In this document: positions 16,912-25,173 of the stretch, one piece after another
Position numbering within the stretch: the first letter of the stretch is position 1
Layout: the number at the start of each line of letters is the position of its first letter
DNA from: an uncultured Formosa sp.
GTDB taxonomy: Bacteria > Bacteroidota > Bacteroidia > Flavobacteriales > Flavobacteriaceae
Length of the DNA stretch: 64,000 nucleotides
Assembly: GCF_947500765.1 (NCBI RefSeq)
Contig: NZ_CANMTH010000006.1
Coordinates: 62,001 to 126,000 of the forward strand
Direction of reading: 5' to 3'
Position numbers and translations under genes: made by a program
The notes under the pieces: generated by a model
Databases searched by the model: none
What the model was told of the DNA's origin: nothing
The model's input: the letters and a program-made list of their open reading frames with translations, nothing else

Positions 16912-18036
16912 TTATTTCCACCACTGCATAGATGTTTTACTTGTATTTTCAATAATTATAGGAGCTCCAATACGAGGAGTAACTAATTCTAAATGTTGTT
17001 TTTTAGCAGCTTGCACTAAACGTTCTACGGGTTCTGTCCATTCGTGCATGGCTAATTTAAAAGCACCCCAATGTATAGGCATCATCTGTTTTGCTTTAAT
17101 ATCTATTGCCGCTTGAACTGTTTCTTCTGGATACATATGTATTTCGTGCCATAAAGTATTGTACTGCCCACACTCAATCATAGCAAAATCAAATGGGCCA
17201 TATTTTTCACCGATCTCTTTAAAATGAGATCCATAACCACTATCGCCACTAAAGAAAATATGGTCTTTTTCAGAATTTATAATCCAAGAACTCCACAATG
17301 TTTTTCCTTTATCACTTAAACCTCTACCTGAAAAATGTTGAGCCGGTGTGCACACAAATTTTAAATCCTGAAAAGCAATAGCTTCCCACCAATCTAATTC
17401 ATGAATTATATCTTTAGAAACACCCCAAGATTCTAAATGTGCTCCCACACCTAAAGGCGTATAAAAAGCATTAACTTTTTCTTTAAGTTTTGTTATACTT
17501 CCATAATCTAAATGATCGTAATGATCATGAGAAATTATTACAGCATCTATAGTTGGTAAATCTTCAATAGTAATTGGTAAACGATCACTAAATCGTTTTG
17601 TTCCTAACATGGGATGCGGTGCAGGAACATCTCCAAACATGGGATCAATCAATATATTTTTTGAATTGATTTGAAGTAAAAAAGCAGAATGTCCAAACCA
17701 AAATAAGCGTGTTTTTCCCGTATAATTTTGTAAATCTGAAGGTATAATGATTTCTACCTGAATTGGATGACTTGGAGCAGTCCCTTTCGGAGCATTGAAA
17801 TATTGCACAAGACTTTTACCAAAATCTTTCACTCCCATTTTCAGGTCTATATTTCCATTATTTATAAACTTACCATCTACATAATGCTTGGTTAGTGCAA
17901 ACTTTTTTTCGCGTTCTGCGGTTTGTTTCCCACCAAATTCAGGACTCATATTTAAAAATAAAAAAGTTCCTAATACTAATATTAGTAAACCTAAACCTAT
18001 TATAACAACCATTCTTTTAATTATTTTTTTAAACAT
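16912..18036 (-). CDS. Metallo-beta-lactamase-fold hydrolase, NAPE-PLD/RomA-like
   Basis: I take the ATG at 18036 (374 residues, MFKKIIKRMVV) because a start at 18114 would overlap the TetR gene and cover an operator. The N-terminus holds one membrane anchor (about 9-27). The metal-binding motifs are ISHDHYDHLDY (HxHxDH), FSGDSGYG and the closing MPIHWGAFKL. The sequence between is that of the N-acyl-phosphatidylethanolamine phospholipase D group (FWFGHSAFLLQINSKNILIDPMFG). The substrate in bacteria is usually unknown. It probably belongs to the TetR regulon, with the TetR gene directly upstream. Confidence 0.87.
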   Translation of the reverse strand: MFKKIIKRMVVIIGLGLLILVLGTFLFLNMSPEFGGKQTAEREKKFALTKHYVDGKFINNGNIDLKMGVKDFGKSLVQYFNAPKGTAPSHPIQVEIIIPSDLQNYTGKTRLFWFGHSAFLLQINSKNILIDPMFGDVPAPHPMLGTKRFSDRLPITIEDLPTIDAVIISHDHYDHLDYGSITKLKEKVNAFYTPLGVGAHLESWGVSKDIIHELDWWEAIAFQDLKFVCTPAQHFSGRGLSDKGKTLWSSWIINSEKDHIFFSGDSGYGSHFKEIGEKYGPFDFAMIECGQYNTLWHEIHMYPEETVQAAIDIKAKQMMPIHWGAFKLAMHEWTEPVERLVQAAKKQHLELVTPRIGAPIIIENTSKTSMQWWK

Positions 18037-18061
18037 ATTTATTGCAACGTCAATTTTTAAC

Positions 18062-18075
18062 CGAATTTTTATTCG
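18062..18075. promoter_or_regulatory. TetR operator copy before the hydrolase gene
   Basis: CGAATTTTTATTCG is an inverted repeat CGAAT-N4-ATTCG in the 56-bp gap between the TetR stop codon and the hydrolase start codon. The same 5-4-5 layout occurs before the TetR gene at 18688-18701. Confidence 0.6.
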
Positions 18076-18092
18076 ATTATTTTTCAAATTTT

Positions 18093-18665
18093 TTAATTCT
18101 TTACAGCATCCCAAGCTAATAAGAACATGGTGTTTATATCTTCTTCTTGTAATTGTAACAGTTTAGAATCTATTAATTTTATGGTTTCTGTTAAGAATGC
18201 ACCTAACAAAGCTGATAAAATAGTGTTATCTACATCTTTAATTAGCCCTTGTTGTTTTCCTTCATCTAATAAATCTAAAATAAAAGATGATTTTAAATGT
18301 CTTATATGTTCTGGAATCATATCAAAATAAGGCGATTGCTTTACTTGAGTAATAAAGCTCATTTCTTTTCGATTATTTATACCGAAATTGATATAAAACA
18401 CCCAAATAGCTTTAAACTTTAACTTATACGGCAAATCTTGTTTTAATTGATTCTGACTAATATTGGTAATGTTTTTAAGCAAGTCTGTGGCAATCGAACT
18501 AATTAAATCGTCTTTACTTTTAAAATAGACATATAATGTTGAGGGAGAAATATCTACCTTTTTGGCAATATGTGCCATTTTTACACCAGCAAAACCTTTA
18601 GCATACACTATCGCTATAGTTTCATTAATGATGGCTTCTCGTTTTAATTCGTCTTTTAATTTCAC
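18093..18665 (-). CDS. TetR/AcrR-family repressor
   Basis: This 190-residue protein has the TetR DNA-binding domain at about 7-53: AIVYAKGFAGVKMAHIAKKVDISPSTLYVYFKSKDDLISSI. The rest is the variable ligand and dimer domain. It is the gene directly before the metallo-beta-lactamase-fold hydrolase on the same strand. Matching inverted repeats lie before both genes, which suggests self-control and control of the hydrolase. The ligand is unknown. Confidence 0.92.
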   Translation of the reverse strand: MKLKDELKREAIINETIAIVYAKGFAGVKMAHIAKKVDISPSTLYVYFKSKDDLISSIATDLLKNITNISQNQLKQDLPYKLKFKAIWVFYINFGINNRKEMSFITQVKQSPYFDMIPEHIRHLKSSFILDLLDEGKQQGLIKDVDNTILSALLGAFLTETIKLIDSKLLQLQEEDINTMFLLAWDAVKN

Positions 18666-18687
18666 ATTACAAATGTATATAATTAAT

Positions 18688-18701
18688 CGAATAAATATTC
18701 G
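18688..18701. promoter_or_regulatory. TetR operator before the TetR gene
   Basis: CGAATAAATATTCG is an inverted repeat CGAAT-N4-ATTCG, 22 bp before the TetR start codon. It has the same layout as the copy at 18062-18075. Confidence 0.65.
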
Positions 18702-18711
18702 TTTAACATAA

Positions 18712-18743
18712 AATAAAAAACTCGAGACGTGAATCCCGAGTTT
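18712..18743 (-). terminator. Terminator after the FAH-family gene
   Basis: A 10-bp stem (AAACTCGAGA / TCCCGAGTTT, one mismatch) is followed on the minus strand by a T run. It lies just beyond the FAH-family stop codon. Confidence 0.8.
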
Positions 18744-18762
18744 AAATATAATGGTTAATGTA

Positions 18763-19380
18763 TTATACCATTTTAAAATCTAATAACAATTCACCTTCTA
18801 TAGAAGCTTGTAACTGATCGCCTTTATGTATCTGACCTGTACCGTAAGCTGGTGTTCCTGTAAAGATTAAGTCTCCTGGTTCTAAAGTAAAATACTTGGA
18901 AACGAATGCGATAATTTCTTCAAAAGTGTAAATAATTAAACTCGTATTTCCTTCTTGAACTGTTTCTCCATTAATTTTTAAATCGAAATTAATGTTTTTA
19001 AGATCAGAAAAATTAGAAACCGCTTTAACTGGAGATATTGGAGCTGCTCCATCAAAACCTTTAGCTAAATCCCAAGGACCTTTACCTTCTCTTACATCGT
19101 TTAAAACATCTTTAGCTGTATAGTCTATACCAACTGCAATTCCAGAAATATAAGATGCAGCATCTGCTTCTGCTATATTTTTACCCGTTTTTCCTATTTC
19201 TAAAACTAATTCTACTTCGTAAGCTAAATTTTCTGTAAACGAAGGATATTCTACGTCTTTATTATCTTTAGATAAACTTGATTCTGGTTTAGAGAAAATA
19301 AGTTGTTTACCGCTTTTTGCTGTGGTTTTTAAATCTTCAGCATTAAGAACATAATTTTTACCAATTGCTAGTATTTTCAT
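18763..19380 (-). CDS. Fumarylacetoacetate hydrolase-family protein
   Basis: This 205-residue protein is the compact FAH type (FAHD1/YcgM-like). It has MKILAIGKNY at the start, the metal-ligand region YEVELVLEIGKTGKNI, GIAVGIDYTAKDVLNDVREGKGPWDLAKGFDGAAPISP and LEPGDLIFTGTPAYGTGQIHKGD. Close relatives hydrolyse acylpyruvates or decarboxylate oxaloacetate. It is cytoplasmic. It lies 33 bp after the DUF2130 gene on the same strand, so they may be co-transcribed. The exact substrate is not clear. Confidence 0.9.
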   Translation of the reverse strand: MKILAIGKNYVLNAEDLKTTAKSGKQLIFSKPESSLSKDNKDVEYPSFTENLAYEVELVLEIGKTGKNIAEADAASYISGIAVGIDYTAKDVLNDVREGKGPWDLAKGFDGAAPISPVKAVSNFSDLKNINFDLKINGETVQEGNTSLIIYTFEEIIAFVSKYFTLEPGDLIFTGTPAYGTGQIHKGDQLQASIEGELLLDFKMV

Positions 19381-19413
19381 GTGTTTGTATATTTAATATA
19401 TATTTATTTTTTA

Positions 19414-20679
19414 TTAATCTAATAAGTTATCCTGTTCATCGCCAGGAAGTTCTAATGCTTTAACCGATTGAATAGCGTTTCCAGCAATGCCTTTAATAGA
19501 GCCATACATATCGATGGTATTTGTTACTACTTTTTCTATTTGCTTTTCGCGTTGTTTCCAAATGCGTTGCATAGAACGTTTTTCACTATCTAAATCGGAT
19601 TTCATTTGTGTAAAACCTTCAACAATGGCTTCTATTTGCATTCTAAAAGTAGTGCTAGTCAGGTAATCGTAAAGCAAATCCATTTTATCTCCCTTATTAT
19701 CTTGAGCAACTATAGCACGGTTTAACTGAATAATAGATTCTCGGAGTACAGCACAAAGTCCTTTAAACTCTTCGTAATTACAAATCCATATTCCATCTCG
19801 TAATCCTAAACGGTCCATATCAGACGGCATTACTTCGGTAACTAACACACCTATATTTGCACCACGATCGCGAATATCTGCTTTAAATTTTTCTATCCAA
19901 CTGGGTTGAAAATCTTTGGTTCGTTTACTTTCATAATATATAGAGCCACAATTCTGATCGGTTCTAGTGTGTACAATTTGAATGCAATCTCCGCCACGAG
20001 CACCTTTTTTTATTTCTTCAATAGTATCTAGTGGAAACTTAGCTGCCAACCACTCTTCTATTGCTAATTCTTGAGCCTCACCTTGCAATTGCATAGACCC
20101 TTGCTCCTGCTTACGCTTCATTTCTTCGGTCAGTTTCTTTTGGGCTTCAAGTTGCATTTGCATTTCTTTAAAACGCAATTCGTTTTTATCTTCTTCAGCT
20201 TTTCTTATTTTTTCCTTTTCGGTTAATAAGGTTTCACTTAGTTGTTTTTGAGCATCAGCTTCAGCTTGAGCTTTTAATTCACCTTTTTCACGTTTTAATT
20301 TTTCAATTTCAGCTTTAGAACGATTTAATTCTTTGACTTGTTCAGACTTTTCATTTAACTCGGTTTGTAAGGCTTTAAATTGTTCAGACTGTTCTTCGGT
20401 GATTTTATGTTTAACTCTTATTTCTATCTGACGTTTTTCCTCTTTTAAAGCAGATTCTAAACGATTTTGGAATAATTCGTTTTCTTTTTTCTTCTTCTCT
20501 TCAAAAGCAGCACGCTCTTTAGTTAATTGCTCTTGACTGGCATCGTATCGTTTTTTTTCTTGAGCTAATTGGGCTTGATACTTTTGTTTGATTTCATCTT
20601 CTAATTGATGCGATAATATATCTTGTACATCGATAGTCGTACCACAATTGGGACATTTAATTTGTGATTCTTGTTTCAT
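19414..20679 (-). CDS. DUF2130 protein: zinc ribbon, long coiled coil, nuclease-like domain
   Basis: This 421-residue protein begins with CPNCGTTIDVQD, half of a zinc ribbon, followed by a coiled coil over about residues 30-210 rich in Glu, Lys and Gln. The C-terminal DUF2130 part reads EEIKKGARGGDCIQIVHTRTDQNCGSIYYESKRTKDFQPSWIEKFKADI. The D...E-S-K pattern is what a PD-(D/E)xK nuclease-like fold would show. The family is widespread and its function is not established. There is no secretion signal. Confidence 0.85.
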   Translation of the reverse strand: MKQESQIKCPNCGTTIDVQDILSHQLEDEIKQKYQAQLAQEKKRYDASQEQLTKERAAFEEKKKKENELFQNRLESALKEEKRQIEIRVKHKITEEQSEQFKALQTELNEKSEQVKELNRSKAEIEKLKREKGELKAQAEADAQKQLSETLLTEKEKIRKAEEDKNELRFKEMQMQLEAQKKLTEEMKRKQEQGSMQLQGEAQELAIEEWLAAKFPLDTIEEIKKGARGGDCIQIVHTRTDQNCGSIYYESKRTKDFQPSWIEKFKADIRDRGANIGVLVTEVMPSDMDRLGLRDGIWICNYEEFKGLCAVLRESIIQLNRAIVAQDNKGDKMDLLYDYLTSTTFRMQIEAIVEGFTQMKSDLDSEKRSMQRIWKQREKQIEKVVTNTIDMYGSIKGIAGNAIQSVKALELPGDEQDNLLD

Positions 20680-20757
20680 ATATACATTTATATTATGGAG
20701 TAGATTTGATTTATTTTATTCTAAAAATTGATATTTTATTGACTTAAAAAAACGTTT

Positions 20758-20765
20758 CAAATATA
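20758..20765 (-). promoter_or_regulatory. -7 element of the DUF2130 gene
   Basis: The minus strand reads TATATTTG, a match to TAnnTTTG, 78 nt before the start codon. This is farther than in other genes of the window and lacks a well-placed TTG. Confidence 0.35.
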
Positions 20766-20841
20766 AATAAATTATAACGTTTTAATTGTAGAGACTCAAT
20801 CTGTTTTTTTCAATTATCAGTATTTATTTCATCATTCGTAT

Positions 20842-20873
20842 AAAAAAATCCCGACTCTATTGAAACCGGGATT
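20842..20873 (-). terminator. Terminator after the first universal stress gene
   Basis: A stem AATCCCG / CGGGATT with a 13-nt loop is followed by a T run on the minus strand, 27 bp beyond the stop codon. Confidence 0.8.
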
Positions 20874-20899
20874 ATTAATCGATAACATAACAATATGAC

Positions 20900-21751
20900 T
20901 TAAAAATTTTTAATACTCAAAATTAATAAAGGTACATTAGAATGGTTACTAATAGACTTACTGTACGATTTATTTAAAATACGCTTTAAAAAGTCTTGTT
21001 CCTTCGCAATAATACATAACATATCTAATTTTCGACTTTCTACAAAAGCATGAACTCCAGAAGATACACCAATATCTGTAAGCGTATAAAAATTTGATTT
21101 TATATCTTGTAAAACCTTTTTTAAACCATCTAAAACTTCGTTTTGTTCTGGTGTTAATTTATAGTTACGATCCATAATATGCAATACAGAAAGTGTAGAA
21201 TTGTTATAATTAACTAAACGTAAGAGTGGTTTTAAACCTTCTTCTGTAAAATTAATATCGTAATCTGTAGACAACCCAATTTCTTTAATTTTTTTGAATG
21301 TTTTATTTTTAGGAACTGCAATTATTGGGCATTTTACAATACCTATTAATGAGGCTGTATTACTACCCAAAGTCATTTCTTTAAACATACTTGCTCCTTT
21401 GGTTCCCATGACAATACAATCTATATTGAGTTCTTTTTCGACATTAAGTACAGCCGTAGTAAACATTTCGTATTTAGAGACACATTGGTAAGTGTGATTC
21501 GGATTATGATAACTCTCGTTTAATTTATTCAAAACATCTTTTAACCCCGCATTACTATTTTCGACTTGTGCATGATAAATCGCCTCTCTTGCCTTAGCAG
21601 AAGTTATTCCTGTATATGGCCCAGAAGCAGGCTGATTATACACATTTAATATATAGAATGTACACGTCTCTTCCTTAAACAAATTCAAGGCGTATTCTAT
21701 TGCATTCCAAGCATTTTTAGAGAAATCTGTTGGTAAAAGTATGTATTTCAT
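20900..21751 (-). CDS. Universal stress protein, tandem UspA domains (copy 1)
   Basis: This 283-residue protein holds two UspA domains. The first starts KYILLPTDFSKNAWNAIEYAL and has a nucleotide-binding-like MGTKGASMFKEMTLGSNTASLIG. The second, from about residue 155, starts KEIGLSTDYDINFTEEGLKPLL and is degenerate in its binding loop. It is cytoplasmic. The neighbour at 21925-22776 has the same length and is clearly a duplicate. USPs of this type respond to growth arrest, oxygen or energy stress. Confidence 0.92.
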   Translation of the reverse strand: MKYILLPTDFSKNAWNAIEYALNLFKEETCTFYILNVYNQPASGPYTGITSAKAREAIYHAQVENSNAGLKDVLNKLNESYHNPNHTYQCVSKYEMFTTAVLNVEKELNIDCIVMGTKGASMFKEMTLGSNTASLIGIVKCPIIAVPKNKTFKKIKEIGLSTDYDINFTEEGLKPLLRLVNYNNSTLSVLHIMDRNYKLTPEQNEVLDGLKKVLQDIKSNFYTLTDIGVSSGVHAFVESRKLDMLCIIAKEQDFLKRILNKSYSKSISNHSNVPLLILSIKNF

Positions 21752-21760
21752 AATAATGAA

Positions 21761-21809
21761 TTTCTTAATTAAAGTTAGTCTATTTAGCTTATTTAAACAA
21801 TGATTTTAC
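21761..21809 (-). promoter_or_regulatory. Conserved upstream blocks of universal stress gene 1
   Basis: Two blocks are shared with the second copy at identical distances from the start codon: TTTCTTAATTAAA beginning 10 nt upstream and ACAATGATTTTAC (21797-21809) beginning 46 nt upstream (plus-strand spelling). They probably hold the promoter and an activator site. Confidence 0.5.
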
Positions 21810-21842
21810 TCACATTTTAATCGAACGAAATGTATAACTAAA

Positions 21843-21874
21843 AAAAGGTAGCAATTTTTATATTGCTACCTTTT
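21843..21874 (-). terminator. Terminator after the second universal stress gene
   Basis: A 12-bp perfect stem, AAAAGGTAGCAA / TTGCTACCTTTT, is flanked by A/T runs 51 bp beyond the stop codon. It isolates the two universal stress genes, so each has its own transcript. Confidence 0.88.
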
Positions 21875-21924
21875 GTATATTAATTCAGATCCGTTTTAAA
21901 CGATACAACAAAACAACTTTGTTT

Positions 21925-22776
21925 TTAAAAATTTTTAATGTTTAAAATTAATAATGGTACGTTAGACTTATTACTAATAGACTTACTATACGATTGATTT
22001 AATACACGTTTTAAAAAGTCTTGCTCTCTAGCAATAACACACAATAAATCTAATTTTCGGCTTTGTACAAAGGCACGTACACCTGTAATTACTCCTATAT
22101 CTGTAAGCGTAAAGTAATTTGCAGAATAGTCTTCTAAAACAGCTTTTAAAGCTTCAGATTTTTCTTCTTGAGTTTTAGTTAGTGTTTTAATACGATCCAT
22201 AATATGAAATACGGAAATTAAAGAATCATTCATTTTAGCAATATCTAAAAGCGGACTTAATCCTTTTTCTGTGAAAGTAATATCATAATCTGTAGACATC
22301 CCTATTTCTTTAATCGACTTAAAATGAGCATGTCTAGGAATTGCTATAATTGGACAATTTACTACACCTATTAAACCAGAGGTATTACTACCTACAGTAA
22401 TTTCCTTTATTTTTCCAGCACCTTTTGTACCCATAACAATACAATCGATACTAAAATCTGCTACCACTTTTTTTATGGCTGCAGGAAATGTTTTATAAAT
22501 AGACAAACATTTATATTTATGATTTGCATTAGAATATGTACTCTTTATTTTATCTAAAACTTCTCGTAAACCTTGTTTACTATTCTCTACATGAGCATTA
22601 TAAATAGATTCTTTAGCCATAGCTGAAGTAACCCCCATGTAAGAACCTGAATCGGGTTGATCAAAAGAATGTAGAATATAAAAATTACATGTTTCATCCT
22701 TAAAAAGCTGTAACGCATATTCTATCGCATTCCAAGCATTTTCAGAAAAATCTGTTGGTAAAAGTATATTTTTCAT
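21925..22776 (-). CDS. Universal stress protein, tandem UspA domains (copy 2)
   Basis: I chose the ATG at 22776 because it gives MKNILLPTDFSENAW, the same start and length (283 residues) as copy 1; an upstream ATG at 22815 would add 13 unrelated residues. The two domains match copy 1 throughout: VMGTKGAGKIKEITVGSNTSGLIG, then KEIGMSTDYDITFTEKGLSPLL and QDFLKRVLNQSYSKSISNKSNVPLLIL. It is divergent from the OmpR-type regulator gene, 164 bp away. Confidence 0.92.
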   Translation of the reverse strand: MKNILLPTDFSENAWNAIEYALQLFKDETCNFYILHSFDQPDSGSYMGVTSAMAKESIYNAHVENSKQGLREVLDKIKSTYSNANHKYKCLSIYKTFPAAIKKVVADFSIDCIVMGTKGAGKIKEITVGSNTSGLIGVVNCPIIAIPRHAHFKSIKEIGMSTDYDITFTEKGLSPLLDIAKMNDSLISVFHIMDRIKTLTKTQEEKSEALKAVLEDYSANYFTLTDIGVITGVRAFVQSRKLDLLCVIAREQDFLKRVLNQSYSKSISNKSNVPLLILNIKNF

Positions 22777-22785
22777 GATATAAAA

Positions 22786-22834
22786 TTTCTTAATTAAAAT
22801 TACGAATATTCGCACATATACACAATGATTTTAC
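22786..22834 (-). promoter_or_regulatory. Conserved upstream blocks of universal stress gene 2
   Basis: TTTCTTAATTAAA and ACAATGATTTTAC (22822-22834) recur at exactly the same distances (10 and 46 nt) from the start codon as in copy 1. The 10-bp palindrome CGAATATTCG (22803-22812) lies between them only in this copy. Confidence 0.5.
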
Positions 22835-22940
22835 ACATATATTAACGAACTATTTAAAAAAATAAATAGCAGAATATTGAATCTAATTTATTTTAAACAT
22901 TTTTTAATATAACTTGCAATTCAAGCAGAATTTTTAATAC

Positions 22941-23639
22941 ATGATACAAAATATACTTATTGTTGAGGACGAATACAATGTTGCTACTTTTGTAAAAAAA
23001 GGACTAGAAGAAGCGGGCTATAATGCTTTTATAGCTTACGATAGCGAAACATGTATAGAACTTATATTACAAGAAGATATTGATCTCGTTTTGCTAGATG
23101 TTATTTTACCTGGAATGAATGGTTTCGAGATTGCTGCTAAAATAAAAAGTTTAGGCTATACCGCTACTCCAATTATATTTTTATCTGCTTTAGGAAGTAC
23201 AGACAATATTGTAAAAGGTCTAGATACTGGTGCAGACGATTATTTAACAAAACCTTTTAAATTTAAAGAACTTTTAGCAAGAATTCGAGCTGTTGCACGC
23301 CGTAAAAACATGGATACCCCCAATACAAACTTACTTAAAATAGCCAATTTAGAGCTAAATAACGATACCAAAATCGTGAAACGTAATGGTATCGAAATTA
23401 AGTTAACATCCACGGAATTCCGATTATTAGAATACTTTTTGAAAAATAAAAACAAAGTCTTATCTCGCATCGATATTTTAGAACATGTTTGGGATATTAA
23501 TTTTAACATGGGCACTAATGTTGTAGATGTATATGTTAATTATTTACGAAATAAAATTGATAAAAAATTTACACCTAAATTAATTCAAACCATTGTGGGA
23601 ATGGGGTATATTTTGAAAGATTCTACTCATGAAAATTAA
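22941..23639 (+). CDS. OmpR-family response regulator
   Basis: This 232-residue protein has a receiver domain (EDE at 9-11, phosphoacceptor Asp53 in LVLLDVILPGMNG, Lys in YLTKPF) and a winged-helix DNA-binding domain from about 130 (LTSTEFRLLEYFLKNKNKVLSRIDILEHVWD...VDVYVNYLRNKID). The kinase gene overlaps its 3' end by 11 bp. OmpR-type regulators bind direct repeats one helical turn apart; five 11-bp phased repeats lie before the next downstream gene at 25084-25138. Confidence 0.95.
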   Translation: MIQNILIVEDEYNVATFVKKGLEEAGYNAFIAYDSETCIELILQEDIDLVLLDVILPGMNGFEIAAKIKSLGYTATPIIFLSALGSTDNIVKGLDTGADDYLTKPFKFKELLARIRAVARRKNMDTPNTNLLKIANLELNNDTKIVKRNGIEIKLTSTEFRLLEYFLKNKNKVLSRIDILEHVWDINFNMGTNVVDVYVNYLRNKIDKKFTPKLIQTIVGMGYILKDSTHEN

Positions 23640-25017
23640 AAATAAAATCACCTTTATTTTCGTAATACTAGTTGCAAGTATGCAATTGGTTATTTTTTCT
23701 ATCATTTACTTTTTTGCTGTAGAGTATAGGACTGATGAGTTTTTTGAAAAATTAAAAAAACGAACCTTAATCGCAGAGCAGTCTAATTTTGAAAAAGATG
23801 CTTTAAGTGTTGAAATTTATGAAGAACTAAGACGAAAGCATTTACAAATACTGCCTGACGAAAAGGAATTTATTTTCAATATTAGCACCCCTTTAAAAGA
23901 CATCCGTTTAAAAACACAAATAAATATTCCTCAAAAATTTTATTCAGATTTAATTAATAAAAGTTATGCTGAAGCAAAAGCTGGAAAATCGTTTTTTTCT
24001 GGGCTCAAATACAAAGATCAGAATTCTAACTACTTAATTATTTTAACAGCCAACGACGACGACGGCATAAACGAGTTGTCTAACTTAAGAACACTCTTAA
24101 TCTTTTTATTTCTACTTAATATAATTGTATTGCTTCTTCTAGGCCGATTTTTTGCCAAACGTGCTTTAGATCCGCTTACTAAAATTATTGAAAAAGTAAA
24201 TAATATTCGAGTTACCAACCTACACGAACGCTTACAAACCACACAAAACAAAGACGAGCTTAGCCAATTAGCAAGTACATTTAATGGCATGCTAGACCGT
24301 TTAGAAACATCTTTCGATATACAAAGTAATTTTATAAACAATGCCTCTCACGAATTAAAAAACCCGTTAACAGCCATTTTAGGACAGACAGAAATCGCAC
24401 TATTAAAAGAACGATCTCCACAAGAATATACTAAAGTCTTAGAAGGCGTAGAAACAGAAGCTTTACGGTTAGATGCATTAATTAATAGTCTTCTAAAATT
24501 TGCACAGACAGAGAACGATGAAAAAGGATTACTCATTACTCCTATTCGTTTAGATGAATTAATACTAGAAGTTAAAGGAAATATAGATTTAATAAATCCG
24601 GACAATAATATTGAAATCGATTTTAATGATTTCCCTGAAAATCCAGACTTATTGGTTATTGAAGGTAATTATGGATTAATAAATATAGCCTTGAATAACG
24701 TGCTAGATAATGCTTCTAAATTTTCAGACAACAAAAAAGTTATTGTAAAAATTGTTACCAATACATCAGCTATAAAAATAGTGGTTACAGACCAAGGTGT
24801 TGGTATTCCTACAGATGAAATTAAAAATATTTATCAACCATTTTATCGTGCAGCGAATGTTAGAAACGTAAAAGGTTACGGATTTGGCTTACCACTAACC
24901 TATAAAATAATGAAACTACATAGTGGTACCATAGAGGTGTTTTCTGAACATAAAGTAGGAACTATTGTAACTTTAATTTTTCCTAATAAGCATCAAAATT
25001 TTTCTATTTCAAGATAA
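23629..25017 (+). CDS. Membrane histidine kinase with HAMP domain
   Basis: This 462-residue kinase has membrane helices at about 7-31 and 153-172 with a periplasmic domain of about 120 residues between them, a HAMP domain (about 173-225), the H-box NNASHELKNPLTAILGQ (His241) and a HATPase domain (NVLDNASKFS, DQGVGIP, YGFGLPL). It is the partner of the overlapping OmpR-type regulator. The layout resembles the CusS/ArlS type, but its periplasmic domain has no recognised ligand. Confidence 0.94.
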   Translation: MKIKNKITFIFVILVASMQLVIFSIIYFFAVEYRTDEFFEKLKKRTLIAEQSNFEKDALSVEIYEELRRKHLQILPDEKEFIFNISTPLKDIRLKTQINIPQKFYSDLINKSYAEAKAGKSFFSGLKYKDQNSNYLIILTANDDDGINELSNLRTLLIFLFLLNIIVLLLLGRFFAKRALDPLTKIIEKVNNIRVTNLHERLQTTQNKDELSQLASTFNGMLDRLETSFDIQSNFINNASHELKNPLTAILGQTEIALLKERSPQEYTKVLEGVETEALRLDALINSLLKFAQTENDEKGLLITPIRLDELILEVKGNIDLINPDNNIEIDFNDFPENPDLLVIEGNYGLINIALNNVLDNASKFSDNKKVIVKIVTNTSAIKIVVTDQGVGIPTDEIKNIYQPFYRAANVRNVKGYGFGLPLTYKIMKLHSGTIEVFSEHKVGTIVTLIFPNKHQNFSISR

Positions 25018-25083
25018 CAAAACACCCCAATTTAAACCTTTTCAAAAAAACCCCACTTAAAACACTTGTTTTCAATAAAATAC

Positions 25084-25138
25084 ATTCTATTAAAATTCTA
25101 ATCTCATTCTAATCTCTTTCTTATACTGCTCTAATACT
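25084..25138 (+). repeat. Five 11-bp phased repeats, candidate response-regulator sites
   Basis: Five units of exactly 11 bp start at 25084, 25095, 25106, 25117 and 25128: ATTCTATTAAA, ATTCTAATCTC, ATTCTAATCTC, TTTCTTATACT, GCTCTAATACT. The shared core is (T)TCTAAT. Units 2 and 3 are identical. The array ends 7 bp before the -7 element of the UspA-SulP operon. Phasing at one helical turn is how PhoB/OmpR-type regulators bind. Confidence 0.7.
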
Positions 25139-25145
25139 GTGGTGG

Positions 25146-25153
25146 TATGTTTG
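25146..25153 (+). promoter_or_regulatory. -7 element of the UspA-SulP operon
   Basis: TATGTTTG matches TAnnTTTG 20 nt before the ATG at 25174. It has no -33 TTG at the usual place, which suits a promoter that depends on an activator bound at the adjacent phased repeats. The ATG at 25147 lies inside this element and so is unlikely to be the start. Confidence 0.65.
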
Positions 25154-25173
25154 TTTTCAGAAATTTAGAATAC

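Noticed and set aside
18037..18114. Upstream start for the hydrolase gene
   Set aside because: It would overlap the TetR gene and cover the operator at 18062-18075. The ATG at 18036 begins a normal membrane anchor.
22803..22812. CGAATATTCG as a third TetR operator
   Set aside because: The half-sites match but the 4-bp spacer is missing and it lies before an unrelated stress gene.
22777..22815. Upstream start for the second universal stress gene
   Set aside because: It adds 13 residues not matched in copy 1 and runs across the shared upstream block.
25084..25138. Phased repeats as a CRISPR array
   Set aside because: Units are 11 bp without spacers, and there are no cas genes in the window.
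25147..25173. Upstream start for the small UspA gene
   Set aside because: The ATG at 25147 lies within the TATGTTTG promoter element. MKTILIPTDF from 25174 is the standard UspA start.
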